This document shows positions 33,316-41,802 of a DNA stretch of 64,000 nt, in pieces; positions within the stretch are counted from its first letter, which is position 1; each line of letters opens with the position of its first letter. Origin of the DNA: Herbinix sp. (GTDB lineage: Bacteria > Bacillota > Clostridia > Lachnospirales > Lachnospiraceae). The DNA lies in NCBI GenBank assembly GCA_029238935.1, contig JAQZBN010000001.1, forward strand, positions 143,012 through 207,011, given 5' to 3'. Made by a program: the position numbers and the translations under genes. The notes beneath the pieces were generated by a model. That model made no database searches. It had not been told where the DNA came from and worked only from the letters and a program-made list of their open reading frames with translations.

Positions 33316-33792
33316 CTACGTTTGCAGGGTTGCCACTTTACACTGGATGATTTCGGCTATGGAACATACCTTATCAACCATGCATATCAATACCGATTCA
33401 CGATATTTAGGCACTTTAGTCAAGGTTAGCGGCCACATATGCTTTTCTATGATGTCCCGTTCAATCGAGTTTAAGGCAAAGTGTTTTTTTGCATTGTACA
33501 AGGATACCCTTGGATGGGAAAAACCATGAAGCCGATGGGTCGCATCCGATATATGCCAATCATATAAGTAAAAGTCGTGGAGCATGGCTCCTCGGATAAT
33601 ACTCCTGGTATCAAAATTTGTCTTAAGCCTTAGGCTCAACCAATAACTATAATACGCCACTGTATAGCAATGAGTAAACGTAGAGGTATTCCCATGCTGA
33701 ACGTAGTTTTTCATTTCTTGAATATATTTGGAAGCAATGAATTCTTCCATGGTCAGGTCAAACTTTTTCTTCTCTTCCTGTTTTAACCTCAT
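33316..33792 (-). CDS. HD-domain phosphohydrolase
   Basis: A 158-residue cytosolic protein with the HD pattern: THCYTVAYYSYWL (first His), RGAMLHDFYLYDW (HD pair), HGFSHPRVS and IEKHMWPL. Related small HD proteins are found throughout clostridia, often annotated as phosphohydrolases of nucleotides; substrate unknown. AGGAGGTCTTTC puts the start at the ATG at 33792; the longer ORF from 33834 has no ribosome site. It lies downstream of hydF with a 180-bp gap, so co-transcription with hydEGF is possible but unproven. Confidence 0.82.
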   Translation of the reverse strand: MRLKQEEKKKFDLTMEEFIASKYIQEMKNYVQHGNTSTFTHCYTVAYYSYWLSLRLKTNFDTRSIIRGAMLHDFYLYDWHISDATHRLHGFSHPRVSLYNAKKHFALNSIERDIIEKHMWPLTLTKVPKYRESVLICMVDKVCSIAEIIQCKVATLQT

Positions 33793-33973
33793 GAAAGACC
33801 TCCTGTTGTTTAGTACGATTTTAAGTAATAGCACATAGTGTCAATATTTAACGATATTAATTCTGTCTGGAGTACATACGCTATTACTAATCTACTCCAT
33901 TTTACCACCTTCTCCCAGAGAAGTGCAATAGAACTAATTAAGTGGTTTATGTTGTATTGTTGACGAATAACTC

Positions 33974-35185
33974 TTAGTGGAATAACTCAGCATTGGGTAA
34001 TGTAATATGATCCAGTATTCCGGTCAAATACGCCAAAACCACACCATAGTTAGTCATCGGAACCTTCTGTTCCTGGGTTTGCTCTACCCTGTTCATAACA
34101 TATTTTCGGTTGAACATACATGCACCGCATTGGATAATTAAATCATATTCGGATACATCCTGGGGAAAGTCATTCCCGCTTACATTTTTAATGAAAAGCC
34201 CTTCTCCAACTCTCTTACGAAGCATTCTTGGTAACTTGATACGGCCGATGTCTTCTTCTAACGGAACATGGGTACAAGCTTCTGCAATTAATACTTTGGA
34301 ATTCTCGGTCAACCTGTCGATGGCTGCGGCACTTTCTACAAAATAATTGATATCTCCCTTATAGCATGCATATAGAACAGAAAAAGAGGTTAATAAACTT
34401 TCCTCCGGTTTATTCTCATATACCAGAGAGAACACCTGAGAATCGGTAATAATAAGTTTCGGAGGTTTTACCATACTTGCCAATGCATCCTTATATTGAT
34501 CCGCCGTGCAGGATAGTACAAGACATTTTTTATCTAGTAACTCACGGAGCGTCTGTACTTGTGGCAATATTAATCGGCCTTTCGGTGCCTGAATATCCTG
34601 AGGCATAACAAGAAGGACGGTATCACCTTCCTTCACCAGGCCACCGGTAATATCCTTCGCATCAAAATCTGCTGGTAATTTCTTGATAATTTCTTCTCTA
34701 ATCTTTTCAACTCCTGCTTTTGTAAGGGCACTTATTCGAAGCGGAAGCTCACCACAGGTCCGGAAGAATAATTCTGATATCCGGTCAGCATTCATGATAC
34801 GGTCTATTTTATTAATGATGACGATTACCGGAGTCTTTCTTGCTTTAAACTCTGTGATCCATTCTAATTCTGTGCTGATTTCATCATCATTACAAACGAT
34901 TAAGGCGATATCTGTCTTTTGCATTGCCATTCTGGTTTTTTCTACTCGCATGCTTCCAAGATAACCTTCATCATCAAAACCAGCGGTATCAATTAAGACA
35001 CAGGGGCCAATTCCATAGATCTCAATTGTCTTATACACTGGATCGGTTGTAGTTCCTGCTACCTCGGAAACCAAAGCTGTGTTGTGACCGGTAATTGCAT
35101 TAATCAGTGTCGATTTACCGCTATTACGTTTACCAAAGATACCAATATGCAATTGGTTTGCTCTTGGGGTATTATTTAAACTCAT
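33974..35185 (-). CDS. hydF: [FeFe]-hydrogenase maturation GTPase HydF
   Basis: A 403-residue cytosolic protein. The GTPase part has the P-loop GKRNSGKST (18-26), switch VAGTTTDPVY, DTAGFDDEG and NKID. The C-terminal cluster-binding part has CTH (~303) and CGAC (~352), the CxH-x44-CxxC pattern that holds the 4Fe-4S cluster on which the 2Fe subcluster is assembled. HydF is the scaffold that receives the precursor made by HydE and HydG and passes it to the hydrogenase HydA. AAAGGAG precedes the ATG. Third gene of the hydE-hydG-hydF operon. No hydrogenase structural gene lies in the window. Confidence 0.96.
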   Translation of the reverse strand: MSLNNTPRANQLHIGIFGKRNSGKSTLINAITGHNTALVSEVAGTTTDPVYKTIEIYGIGPCVLIDTAGFDDEGYLGSMRVEKTRMAMQKTDIALIVCNDDEISTELEWITEFKARKTPVIVIINKIDRIMNADRISELFFRTCGELPLRISALTKAGVEKIREEIIKKLPADFDAKDITGGLVKEGDTVLLVMPQDIQAPKGRLILPQVQTLRELLDKKCLVLSCTADQYKDALASMVKPPKLIITDSQVFSLVYENKPEESLLTSFSVLYACYKGDINYFVESAAAIDRLTENSKVLIAEACTHVPLEEDIGRIKLPRMLRKRVGEGLFIKNVSGNDFPQDVSEYDLIIQCGACMFNRKYVMNRVEQTQEQKVPMTNYGVVLAYLTGILDHITLPNAELFH

Positions 35186-35238
35186 CGGTTACTCCTTTCA
35201 CCAGGATTACTCCTGCTATGTTCCATGGAACGGTTTTG

Positions 35239-36657
35239 TTAGAATCTGAAATCTCGCTCGCCATTTTGTATACTCATCAGGTTTTTCTTAGCAATACCTA
35301 AGACCTTCTCATTGGGGATACTAAGTAGTTCATTCTCTATTAAGGTTTCTCCTTTTAACTTGGTCTCAGATGATGCGTAATCCTCCAAATACTCTTTGAG
35401 AGTAATCAAAGCGTTAGGCTGACAGCAGTTTGCAATCTGTCCTGATTTAATCAAGGACATAAAACGATCACCGGTTCTACCTTCTCGATAGCAGGCAGTA
35501 CAAAAGCTTGGGATAAAGCCTCTGGAAAGAAGCCAATTTACGATTTCATCCAGTGTTCTGGTATCCTCCACATCAAACTGTGCTGAATTATCTTCCTTTC
35601 GTTCTTCCTGTGCATACCCTCCTACACTGGTCTTAGACCCACCACTGATCTGGGATACCCCCAGTTCCAGTACTCGTTCCCTGCTCTTCTGTGATTCTCT
35701 GGTCGATACAATAATTCCGGTATAGGGAACTGTAATACGAAGAATTGCAACGATCTTCTCAAAGATATCATCGGAGATTGCATCCTTAAACTGTTCCGGA
35801 TCCACATCCTCCGCAGCTCGGATACGGGGGACGCTGATGGTATGGGGACCAACGCCCATAGCAGCTTCCAGGTGCTCCGCATGCATCAGCATGCCTACAA
35901 AATCATAACGGTATAAGTTGAGTCCGAATAAAACTCCCAGTCCTACGTCATCAATACCAGCTTCCATTGCCCGGTCCATTGCCTCAGTGTGATATGCGTA
36001 ATTATGCTTTGGTCCGGTTGGATGAAGCAATTCGTAGGTTTCTTTATGATAAGTTTCCTGGAAGAGAATATAGGTACCAATTCCAGCTTCTTTTAATTTA
36101 CGATAATCCTCTACCGTAGTAGCTGCTATATTTACATTGACTCTACGGATTGCCCCATTTTTATGCTTGATGGAGTAAATGGTATTAATACTCTCTAAGA
36201 TGTATTCAATTGGATTATTAACAGGATCTTCTCCCGCTTCCAGAGCAAGTCTCTTATGACCCATATCCTGCAAAGCAATTACCTCGTTGCGGATGTCCTC
36301 CTGAGTAAGTTTTTTTCTGGAAATATGTTTATTTACGTAATGATATGGACAGTAGATACAACCGTTTACACAGTAGTTTGAAAGATAGAGAGGTGCAAAC
36401 ATTACGATCCGGTTACCGTAAAACTTTTGCTTAATCTTCTTCGCTAATTGATACATCTTCTGTATCTCATCTCCCAGATCGCACTCTAATAATACGGCTG
36501 CTTCCCGGTGAGTAATGCCTTTCATCTCTTCTGCTTTCTTAAGGATACCTTCGATTAATTCCCGGTTATTCTTATTGTTCCTTGCATATTCTAAGGTTTC
36601 TAGAATCTCCTCATTATGAATGAATTCCTCTGCATGCTTTGACTTGATATTGTACAT
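35239..36657 (-). CDS. hydG: [FeFe]-hydrogenase maturation tyrosine lyase HydG
   Basis: A 472-residue radical-SAM enzyme that cleaves tyrosine to p-cresol, CO and cyanide, giving the diatomic ligands of the H-cluster. The radical-SAM cluster motif is CVNGCIYC (CX3CX2C, ~96-103). The second, auxiliary cluster site lies in FCTACYREGRTGDRFM then IANCCQPNA near residues 390-420 (CX2C-X22-C), as required for HydG and absent from the related thiamine enzyme ThiH. AAAGGAG precedes the ATG. It follows hydE by 66 bp and precedes hydF by 53 bp. Confidence 0.97.
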   Translation of the reverse strand: MYNIKSKHAEEFIHNEEILETLEYARNNKNNRELIEGILKKAEEMKGITHREAAVLLECDLGDEIQKMYQLAKKIKQKFYGNRIVMFAPLYLSNYCVNGCIYCPYHYVNKHISRKKLTQEDIRNEVIALQDMGHKRLALEAGEDPVNNPIEYILESINTIYSIKHKNGAIRRVNVNIAATTVEDYRKLKEAGIGTYILFQETYHKETYELLHPTGPKHNYAYHTEAMDRAMEAGIDDVGLGVLFGLNLYRYDFVGMLMHAEHLEAAMGVGPHTISVPRIRAAEDVDPEQFKDAISDDIFEKIVAILRITVPYTGIIVSTRESQKSRERVLELGVSQISGGSKTSVGGYAQEERKEDNSAQFDVEDTRTLDEIVNWLLSRGFIPSFCTACYREGRTGDRFMSLIKSGQIANCCQPNALITLKEYLEDYASSETKLKGETLIENELLSIPNEKVLGIAKKNLMSIQNGERDFRF

Positions 36658-36723
36658 AGTAATCTCCTTTGCTTCACTTTGTTACTGACTATGAAGGGTG
36701 AACCTATCTCATTTTTTATGAAC

Positions 36724-37785
36724 TTATATTTCTGTAAGTAAGGGTTTAAAATCTCCACGATCTACCGCTAATTCGTACCCAATTCGCTTCATTCTCTGAC
36801 TTAAGCAGGATTTGCATTCTGCTGCTTCATCACCGGTACAAATCTTATTATCATAAAGAGAATATTTTTTTCTTACTGTAACCGGTGATAAATTAGGCAT
36901 AACTACATTGGCTCCAGCTAAGATTCCCTGTTCTCTTCCTTTTGGATCGATGGTTCCCAGTGCCGTGGTTGCTGGTATTAAAGCATTTGGTATGAGTAAA
37001 CGAAGAATACTAATTAATAATAGGGTCTGTTCCAGTGTCCCCCCCGTTTCCGTTGCAAAAGGAGTATCATGATGAGGGATAAATGGTCCTATACCAATCA
37101 TTTGCGGTGACAATTCTTTTATAAAGAGAAGGTCTTCTACTATAGTTTCCAATGTCTGATATGGAGAACCAACCATAAACCCGGTACCAACCTGATAACC
37201 GATGTCTTTTAAATCCCAGAGACATTGCTTTCTATTCTTCAACGTTTGCTTTGCTGGATGTAGTTTTGCATAATGTTCGTCATTGGCTGTTTCATGACGG
37301 AGGAGATAGCGATCCGCTCCTGCCTGATAATATTTTGCATAGGATTCATAGCTTTTCTCTCCAATGGAAAGAGTTATGGCACAGTCCGGAAACTGAGCCT
37401 TAATCGAGGAAACCAAATCTACAATATCATCATCGGAATAGATTCCATCCTCCCCACCTTGTAATACATAGGTTCGAAAGCCAAGATCGTATCCAATTTT
37501 ACAGCAATGAAGGATATCCTCTTTCGTTAAACGGTATCTGAGCGCATCTTTATTGCTGCGGCGAATTCCACAGTAATAACAGTCCTGCTTGCAGTAATTT
37601 GAAAATTCAATTAATCCTCTGGTATAAATCTGATTTCCAAAATGTTTCTTTGCAGTAGCGCAGGCCTTCTCCCTTATAACTTCCCTTTCCTCCGGTGTAA
37701 TCTCTTGTAATAAGGTAAGGAATTGTTCTTTCGTAAGGGTTTGCTGCAATTCCAATTCATCAATTAAGTGTCTGGCTATTGTCAT
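36724..37785 (-). CDS. hydE: [FeFe]-hydrogenase maturation radical-SAM enzyme HydE
   Basis: A 353-residue radical-SAM enzyme acting in the [FeFe]-hydrogenase pathway after HydG, on the Fe(CO)2(CN)Cys synthon. The cluster motif is CKQDCYYCGIRRSN (CX3CX2C) near residue 63, with YVLQGGEDG and GTGFMVGSPYQT as SAM and substrate blocks; the C-terminal C-X7-C-type pair (KICTGDEAAECKSC) is seen in some HydE. I take the ATG at 37785; a GTG at 37797 is an alternative. It is the first gene of the operon and lies 38 bp behind a strong terminator in its own leader (37823-37860). Confidence 0.95.
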   Translation of the reverse strand: MTIARHLIDELELQQTLTKEQFLTLLQEITPEEREVIREKACATAKKHFGNQIYTRGLIEFSNYCKQDCYYCGIRRSNKDALRYRLTKEDILHCCKIGYDLGFRTYVLQGGEDGIYSDDDIVDLVSSIKAQFPDCAITLSIGEKSYESYAKYYQAGADRYLLRHETANDEHYAKLHPAKQTLKNRKQCLWDLKDIGYQVGTGFMVGSPYQTLETIVEDLLFIKELSPQMIGIGPFIPHHDTPFATETGGTLEQTLLLISILRLLIPNALIPATTALGTIDPKGREQGILAGANVVMPNLSPVTVRKKYSLYDNKICTGDEAAECKSCLSQRMKRIGYELAVDRGDFKPLLTEI

Positions 37786-37822
37786 ACCTAATCTCACTTT
37801 CTACATTCTGATACAAGGTTGG

Positions 37823-37860
37823 CATAAAAAAAATCCTTGTGCATGTAATGGCACAAGGAT
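37823..37860 (-). terminator. Terminator in the hydE leader (candidate attenuator)
   Basis: Perfect 10-bp stem ATCCTTGTGC / GCACAAGGAT (37833-37842 and 37851-37860 on the plus strand), followed on the minus strand by T8. It lies directly between the promoter-leader and hydE, so hydEGF expression needs read-through or a second start. The 5' arm on the RNA (ATCCTTGT) can also pair with ACAAGGGT far upstream (38016-38023), a possible antiterminator. Confidence 0.85.
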
Positions 37861-38054
37861 AGAATTTCGCATCTATTTATCTGTCTCAGTGGTATTTATA
37901 TGCAATGGAAGCCATATTAATAAAACCCATAGATTCAGACAATAAAACAAGTTACCTTCTCTCATCGGTCAGGACTTGTTCGCTCATTATATTCTTCGCC
38001 TTATTACTCGGGCGTACCCTTGTTGTCAGTACGATATTTATTGTTATATATTTA
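37823..38054 (-). ncRNA. Structured leader or small RNA upstream of hydEGF
   Basis: About 230 nt from the predicted start to the terminator. Visible structure on the minus strand: stem AACAAGT/ACTTGTT (37974-37980 with 37946-37952), a hairpin CGCC/GGCG near 38000, a long segmented arm closed by TGTCT/AGACA with an ATGG-CTT-CCAT tip (about 37882-37925), then the terminator. Two tiny ORFs lie in it: MSEQVLTDERR (37952-37987, weak AAGGCG site) and MGFINMASIAYKYH (37886-37930). It could be a riboswitch, a peptide-controlled attenuator or an independent sRNA. I do not recognise a known riboswitch consensus. Confidence 0.5.
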
Positions 38055-38060
38055 ACAATT

Positions 38061-38089
38061 ATTATAAAGGAATATACTTTGTTTGTCAA
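38061..38089 (-). promoter_or_regulatory. Consensus SigA promoter of the hydE leader
   Basis: On the minus strand: -35 TTGACA (38084-38089), 17-bp spacer, -10 TATAAT (38061-38066), a full consensus match. Start predicted near 38054. Confidence 0.9.
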
Positions 38090-38270
38090 ATCGGTTTTTC
38101 TATTCGGTGTAATCATTTTATAATTCAATGATCTGGCTAAGAACAATATCATTTATGAAGGTATACCTTACATAATGATAATGCCATATGCTATGTGTAA
38201 ATTACATACATCATACCATAGGAACGATAAAACCGCCATAAAATAAATTTTCTTCCTTACCCAACATTTC

Positions 38271-38366
38271 TTAATTCAAGTAGATCCTAGTGGGTAGCAT
38301 GCTGTCAAACCAATCTGGATGATCAGTATCCCCTACTTCGAAACTAATCTCGATAAATCTTATGTA
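38271..38366 (-). pseudogene. Remnant of a protein C-terminus
   Basis: A 31-codon minus-strand frame with very protein-like sequence (EVGDTDHPDWFDSMLPTRIY) ends in TAA at 38271-38273 and is closed by a stop upstream, with no start or ribosome site. It looks like the 3' end of a deleted gene. Otherwise the gap 38090-38478 holds nothing I can support; a 28-codon plus-strand ORF near 38390 lacks a ribosome site. Confidence 0.35.
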
Positions 38367-38478
38367 TTATCTAGAATTAATAAATAGAGTAATGTCACCG
38401 GATCTATATGATAAGGACATGGTATTAAGAACGATGCAAATTATTATACATAAAATAGCGTCAACGACATTACGTTAA

Positions 38479-38739
38479 TTATTGAGTTATAAAAACTATT
38501 GCCTGTTTAATAAATTTTAGAATGTACTTTTTAGTTTCTATCAGAAATATGAATATAATTGATGTAATTTGTATCATGATAAATAAATTAAATAGATCTG
38601 TTAAATCATTCGAGGTTAAAAAACCCAAGAACTGATTACCATAGTTTGTATAAATTGTTTCTTCAAGTACGGATAAAATTACTATCGATAACATTCCAAT
38701 GAAATTGCAAATGTATATTATATACGCTAGTATTTTCAA
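38479..38739 (-). CDS. Small membrane protein, unknown
   Basis: An 86-residue protein with two clear membrane segments (AYIIYICNFIGMLSIVILSV and FNLFIMIQITSIIFIFLI) and a short basic C-terminus. It starts at a TTG with AAGGGAGG about 11 bp ahead, a longer gap than usual. No family recognised. The membrane protein at 38814 ends 75 bp upstream, so the pair may be co-transcribed. Confidence 0.45.
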   Translation of the reverse strand: MKILAYIIYICNFIGMLSIVILSVLEETIYTNYGNQFLGFLTSNDLTDLFNLFIMIQITSIIFIFLIETKKYILKFIKQAIVFITQ

Positions 38740-38813
38740 TATGATGATACCTCCCTTTAAGGCTGTCGTAATCTATTTTAATTTTTTATGATCCAAAAAT
38801 TTCACTTTCCAGT

Positions 38814-39677
38814 TTAATGGGTCTTTATAAGATATGTGATTATCACAATAAGTAATCCTGCAAAGGCACTACATAAATTAGCAGTAATCGCATAAGTACT
38901 TCGTTTTGTGGCATCATGACCTTTTCCAAGATAAATAAATGCTATTCTCTCAGCCACTACAATCAAAAGCTCCATAGGCACAAACACGATATAAGCCAAA
39001 GACATTCCTTCTACTTCAATGGATACTCCCAAAGTAATGGTTAACAGGACTTGCGTAATCAGATTCATTAAAAGAAATAAGCGCCAGTTATTACGAAGGG
39101 AGAAACCAAAGAGAACAAGAATAACTCCTTCAATCATTATCGTCGGCAGGAACGTTGACAGAAACTGCATCCCAAAGGTCACTTCATACTTATCTCTGGT
39201 CACTATTCCGGTCTCATAATCATAGTATATCGTTTCTTGCAATTGTTTGCGAAATGTTGGTAGTGAAACCTTAAGATTATGATCTGATGTTACTATAATA
39301 ATTCTAAAATAGTCCGGGACTCCCATATATCCGAAGGTATGCTTCATACCCAGCTCTGTTTTTTCCCCGACTAAGTCTCCCCACATTGGGGCTTGCGTTC
39401 CTTTCACATAGGCGGCTTCCCATCCATCCTCTTGATAATTATCTAGGAGAGCCAGCATTCCCGGATCATAATCCTCAGGATGATCTAAATTCTGATATTC
39501 ATGTTCCTCTTGTATTAAGAGATCGAGGTAGTATTCTTCTTCCGGTGGATTTGTTACTATGATGGTTAATTCTGGCTTCGGCCCCATATCTGCCTTTACA
39601 GGAATACCTGGTATACTTATCATGGCGATCATCAGTATGACTATAATCACATTCTTCTCTTTCCCATACAGCTTCAT
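38814..39677 (-). CDS. Predicted membrane protein with extracellular N-terminal domain
   Basis: A 287-residue protein. An N-terminal signal sequence (VIIVILMIAMISIPGIPVKA) is followed by the conserved start DMGPKPELTIIVTNPPEEEYYLDLL, an extracellular domain of ~140 residues, and four C-terminal membrane segments (FLSTFLPTIMIEGVILVLFG onward, ending in LLIVIITYLI). Proteins with the ADMGPKP motif are frequent in clostridia and of unknown function. It stands beside the small membrane gene 38479. Confidence 0.7.
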   Translation of the reverse strand: MKLYGKEKNVIIVILMIAMISIPGIPVKADMGPKPELTIIVTNPPEEEYYLDLLIQEEHEYQNLDHPEDYDPGMLALLDNYQEDGWEAAYVKGTQAPMWGDLVGEKTELGMKHTFGYMGVPDYFRIIIVTSDHNLKVSLPTFRKQLQETIYYDYETGIVTRDKYEVTFGMQFLSTFLPTIMIEGVILVLFGFSLRNNWRLFLLMNLITQVLLTITLGVSIEVEGMSLAYIVFVPMELLIVVAERIAFIYLGKGHDATKRSTYAITANLCSAFAGLLIVIITYLIKTH

Positions 39678-39902
39678 TGTCCTGTCCTACCCAACCTCTC
39701 CTTCGATTGAATACTATTTGTTATGTAACAATTCTATTTTACCTTTAAATGTAAATTTTTTCAATATTGCTGCCCAGTATATTTAAACGCTACATCTTTG
39801 TACATTAATTCATTTATTATAAAAGTGCAAAAAACAAAAAATAATTAACAGTTTGTATTGCAATTACAACATAGGTTGATATATCTATCGTATCGATGAA
39901 TA
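39678..39902. other. AT-rich intergenic region
   Basis: Between the 39677 start and the sdpI terminator; nothing beyond a presumed promoter. Confidence 0.4.
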
Positions 39903-39947
39903 AAAAAACGAATAGAAGTCTTTTAGTACTAAGGCTCTCTATCCGTC
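39903..39947 (-). terminator. Terminator of the sdpRI operon
   Basis: On the minus strand CGGATAGA pairs with TCTATTCG around a 20-bp loop, followed by T7. Confidence 0.7.
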
Positions 39948-39989
39948 TCTGAAATTATCTATACATATAAATTCCAAGCATAGTTATTC

Positions 39990-40652
39990 CTAAATCGTTT
40001 TCTTATAAATTATATAGGAGGCTACACAAGAAACTACCACATCTAATAATAAACATACCATAGAGAAAATAAAACTTCCTATCCCTTCAAAAATCAATAA
40101 ATTCCCTAATAGAATGAGGAGACCTGTTAACATGAAAGACACACCACCAAACCGTTGATTTAAAAACCAAGATCTTTCATTTGCCATACTCCATTTTGTA
40201 CGTAATCCAATCGTTGAATTCATTTTACATTTTGGCATGATATTTCCCATAAATATCAGTAAAACACCCATCATCATGAAGATAACTCTAAATATATCTA
40301 CATCAACTACCTCAGTGGAACCTACTGCCGGAAAATATGCCTTATATAAAAAGACTACTGTCATCCCATTGAAGAGAAGTAATGTCCCTGATCCGATATA
40401 ATACATTACCTTAGCATTGGCTGAACCACCCTCCTTTTTCTCGGCAACCTTTGCCATGACTTCTAGGAACAAGCCCATTAAAATAGTAATTGCAGGATAA
40501 ATTAAGTTTTCATATTTGCTACCCCAACGATTAATATTTCCTGCAGCATCATAATGTGCGGGTATCCGATCAGGAAAGATCGGAAGGGTTATTAATACGA
40601 TAATCAGCGGTAATACCATTAACACATGGAACAGATGAAATTTATTTTTCAT
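39990..40652 (-). CDS. SdpI-family membrane protein (DUF1648), toxin-immunity-like
   Basis: A 220-residue membrane protein with six hydrophobic segments. The N-terminal DUF1648 motif LPIFPDRIPAHYDAAGNINRWGSK and the later MPKCKMNSTIGLRTKWSMANERSW are the SdpI signatures. In Bacillus subtilis SdpI is both immunity to the cannibalism toxin SDP and a signal receptor that holds the repressor SdpR at the membrane. Its start overlaps the sdpR end by 11 bp, so translation is coupled. No sdpABC toxin genes are nearby, so it is an orphan immunity-type pair. Confidence 0.88.
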   Translation of the reverse strand: MKNKFHLFHVLMVLPLIIVLITLPIFPDRIPAHYDAAGNINRWGSKYENLIYPAITILMGLFLEVMAKVAEKKEGGSANAKVMYYIGSGTLLLFNGMTVVFLYKAYFPAVGSTEVVDVDIFRVIFMMMGVLLIFMGNIMPKCKMNSTIGLRTKWSMANERSWFLNQRFGGVSFMLTGLLILLGNLLIFEGIGSFIFSMVCLLLDVVVSCVASYIIYKKTI

Positions 40653-40920
40653 TCTCTTTTCCCCCTTTTAATAATTCAAGCCAAAGTATAATTTCTTCGA
40701 AAATCGATGTGTTTAGTTCATAATAAATATAGTTTTTATATTTTGTCTCATAAATTAAATCTGCTTTCTTTAACTGATTCAAATGATAGGAGATGGCAGC
40801 TCCTGTCATATTAAAATGCTGTCCAATATCACCAGCTGAAAGCTTACCCCCTTTGAGCAGTTGTAATATCTCTCTTCTTATCGGATCAGATAGTGCTTTA
40901 AAGGTATCCGGAAATGCCAA
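40642..40920 (-). CDS. ArsR-family repressor, SdpR-like
   Basis: A 92-residue winged-helix protein starting at a TTG with GAAAGGAG ahead. FPDTFKALSDPIRREILQLL and the recognition helix GAAISYHLNQLKKADLIYE match ArsR/SdpR; no metal-binding cysteines are present, as in SdpR. It precedes and overlaps the SdpI gene. Regulation model from Bacillus: SdpR represses its own operon until toxin-bound SdpI traps it at the membrane. The palindromic operator at 41093-41112 fits. Confidence 0.9.
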   Translation of the reverse strand: MAFPDTFKALSDPIRREILQLLKGGKLSAGDIGQHFNMTGAAISYHLNQLKKADLIYETKYKNYIYYELNTSIFEEIILWLELLKGGKENEK

Positions 40921-40993
40921 TCGTTTTTCTCCTTTCTATTCTTTGTTTTACTCTACGTTCTTCATTAATAGTAATGAAATCTATCTAAAGTTT

Positions 40994-41078
40994 TATCTAT
41001 AAATGTATCTATTGATGCATCTATTGGTTGATCTATTGATTTATCTTTTGTTTCATCTCTGATTTATCTACCGATGTT
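40994..41078. repeat. Degenerate 12-13-bp tandem repeat upstream of sdpR
   Basis: Around seven units of the TATCTATTGATG type run in the untranslated leader of sdpR (for example TATCTATTGATG, CATCTATTGGTTG, ATCTATTGATTT). Units diverge towards 41078. Confidence 0.6.
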
Positions 41079-41092
41079 CTAAGTCTATTTAA

Positions 41093-41136
41093 AAATCTAT
41101 TTAAATAGATTTTACCACTTTCTCCCTAATAGTCAA
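41093..41136 (-). promoter_or_regulatory. sdpRI promoter with palindromic operator
   Basis: On the minus strand: -35 TTGACT (41131-41136), 16-bp spacer, -10 TAAAAT (41109-41114). The 20-bp perfect palindrome AAATCTATTTAAATAGATTT (41093-41112) covers the -10 and start site; further CTATTT/AAATAG half-sites flank it on both sides. Confidence 0.8.
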
Positions 41137-41224
41137 TAACAATTTAAAAATTTTAAATAGGTTTTTCTAATACCTTAGTTCTAATAGGTGAGTTTAAATT
41201 AATAAAATATAATTTCATAATAAT

Positions 41225-41254
41225 AAAATGACTGCCATTACCGGCAGTCATTTT
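41225..41254. terminator. Bidirectional terminator after the PNPOx gene
   Basis: Perfect 12-bp stem AAAATGACTGCC (41225-41236) / GGCAGTCATTTT (41243-41254). Confidence 0.85.
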
Positions 41255-41310
41255 ACATCGTTATTGTTCACAATACCATAATAGAAACGAGTATTAATAA
41301 TCGATATGGC

Positions 41311-41733
41311 TTATTCCATTGCTCCTCTTGCTTCCTTCCAGTCTACTAGGAGATTATATCTCTCTGTTTTGAAGCGTAAAACACAAAAGTTGGGGTCTTC
41401 CGGACCACTGAAATGGTTTTCTAGTCCACTGTACCACATTTCATTTTTTACATCTTGGTCAGTTACGATATCGATGGAACCAACTAGAGTGATGTTGTAA
41501 TCATCTGCATGAAAGCACACACTGGCCTGATTACATTTGCTGATACGGTTTGTTTTTGTTCCACCCAACCCGGTACAGAACGTAATCCAATCAATACCCT
41601 CCGCTTTTGAAGCAGTGATTGTAGATACTGTTGGGTATCCATCCATGTCTATCAATGCCAATGCACAATAGTTTCGTTCCCCAGCATTTTTCTCTACAAT
41701 TTCTCCTGCTCTTCTTATAATCTCTTGATTCAT
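41311..41733 (-). CDS. Pyridoxamine-phosphate-oxidase-like flavin-binding protein
   Basis: A 140-residue cytosolic protein of the FMN-binding split-barrel fold: GERNYCALALIDMDGYPTVS at the start, TKTNRISKCNQASVCFHADD as the FMN-phosphate region, and ITLVGSIDIVTD. Such general-stress-protein-26-like proteins bind flavin, F420 or heme and often reduce small molecules; the exact role is unknown. The ATG at 41733 has GAGGGGG ahead, so I drop the 17 extra residues of the longer reading. First gene of the all-minus array of small enzymes. Confidence 0.85.
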   Translation of the reverse strand: MNQEIIRRAGEIVEKNAGERNYCALALIDMDGYPTVSTITASKAEGIDWITFCTGLGGTKTNRISKCNQASVCFHADDYNITLVGSIDIVTDQDVKNEMWYSGLENHFSGPEDPNFCVLRFKTERYNLLVDWKEARGAME

Positions 41734-41802
41734 GTTTATCCCCCTCATTTTTATCATAATTTTCAATATCTGATTTCTCTGCATAGGATATTTAATGCTT
41801 TT

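Noticed and set aside
37861..37900. ACCACTGAGACAG motif in the hydE leader, like the 3' core of a cobalamin riboswitch
   Set aside because: The rest of the cobalamin consensus (GGTGAAATTCC, AACTGTAA cores) is absent, and the operon has no B12 link.
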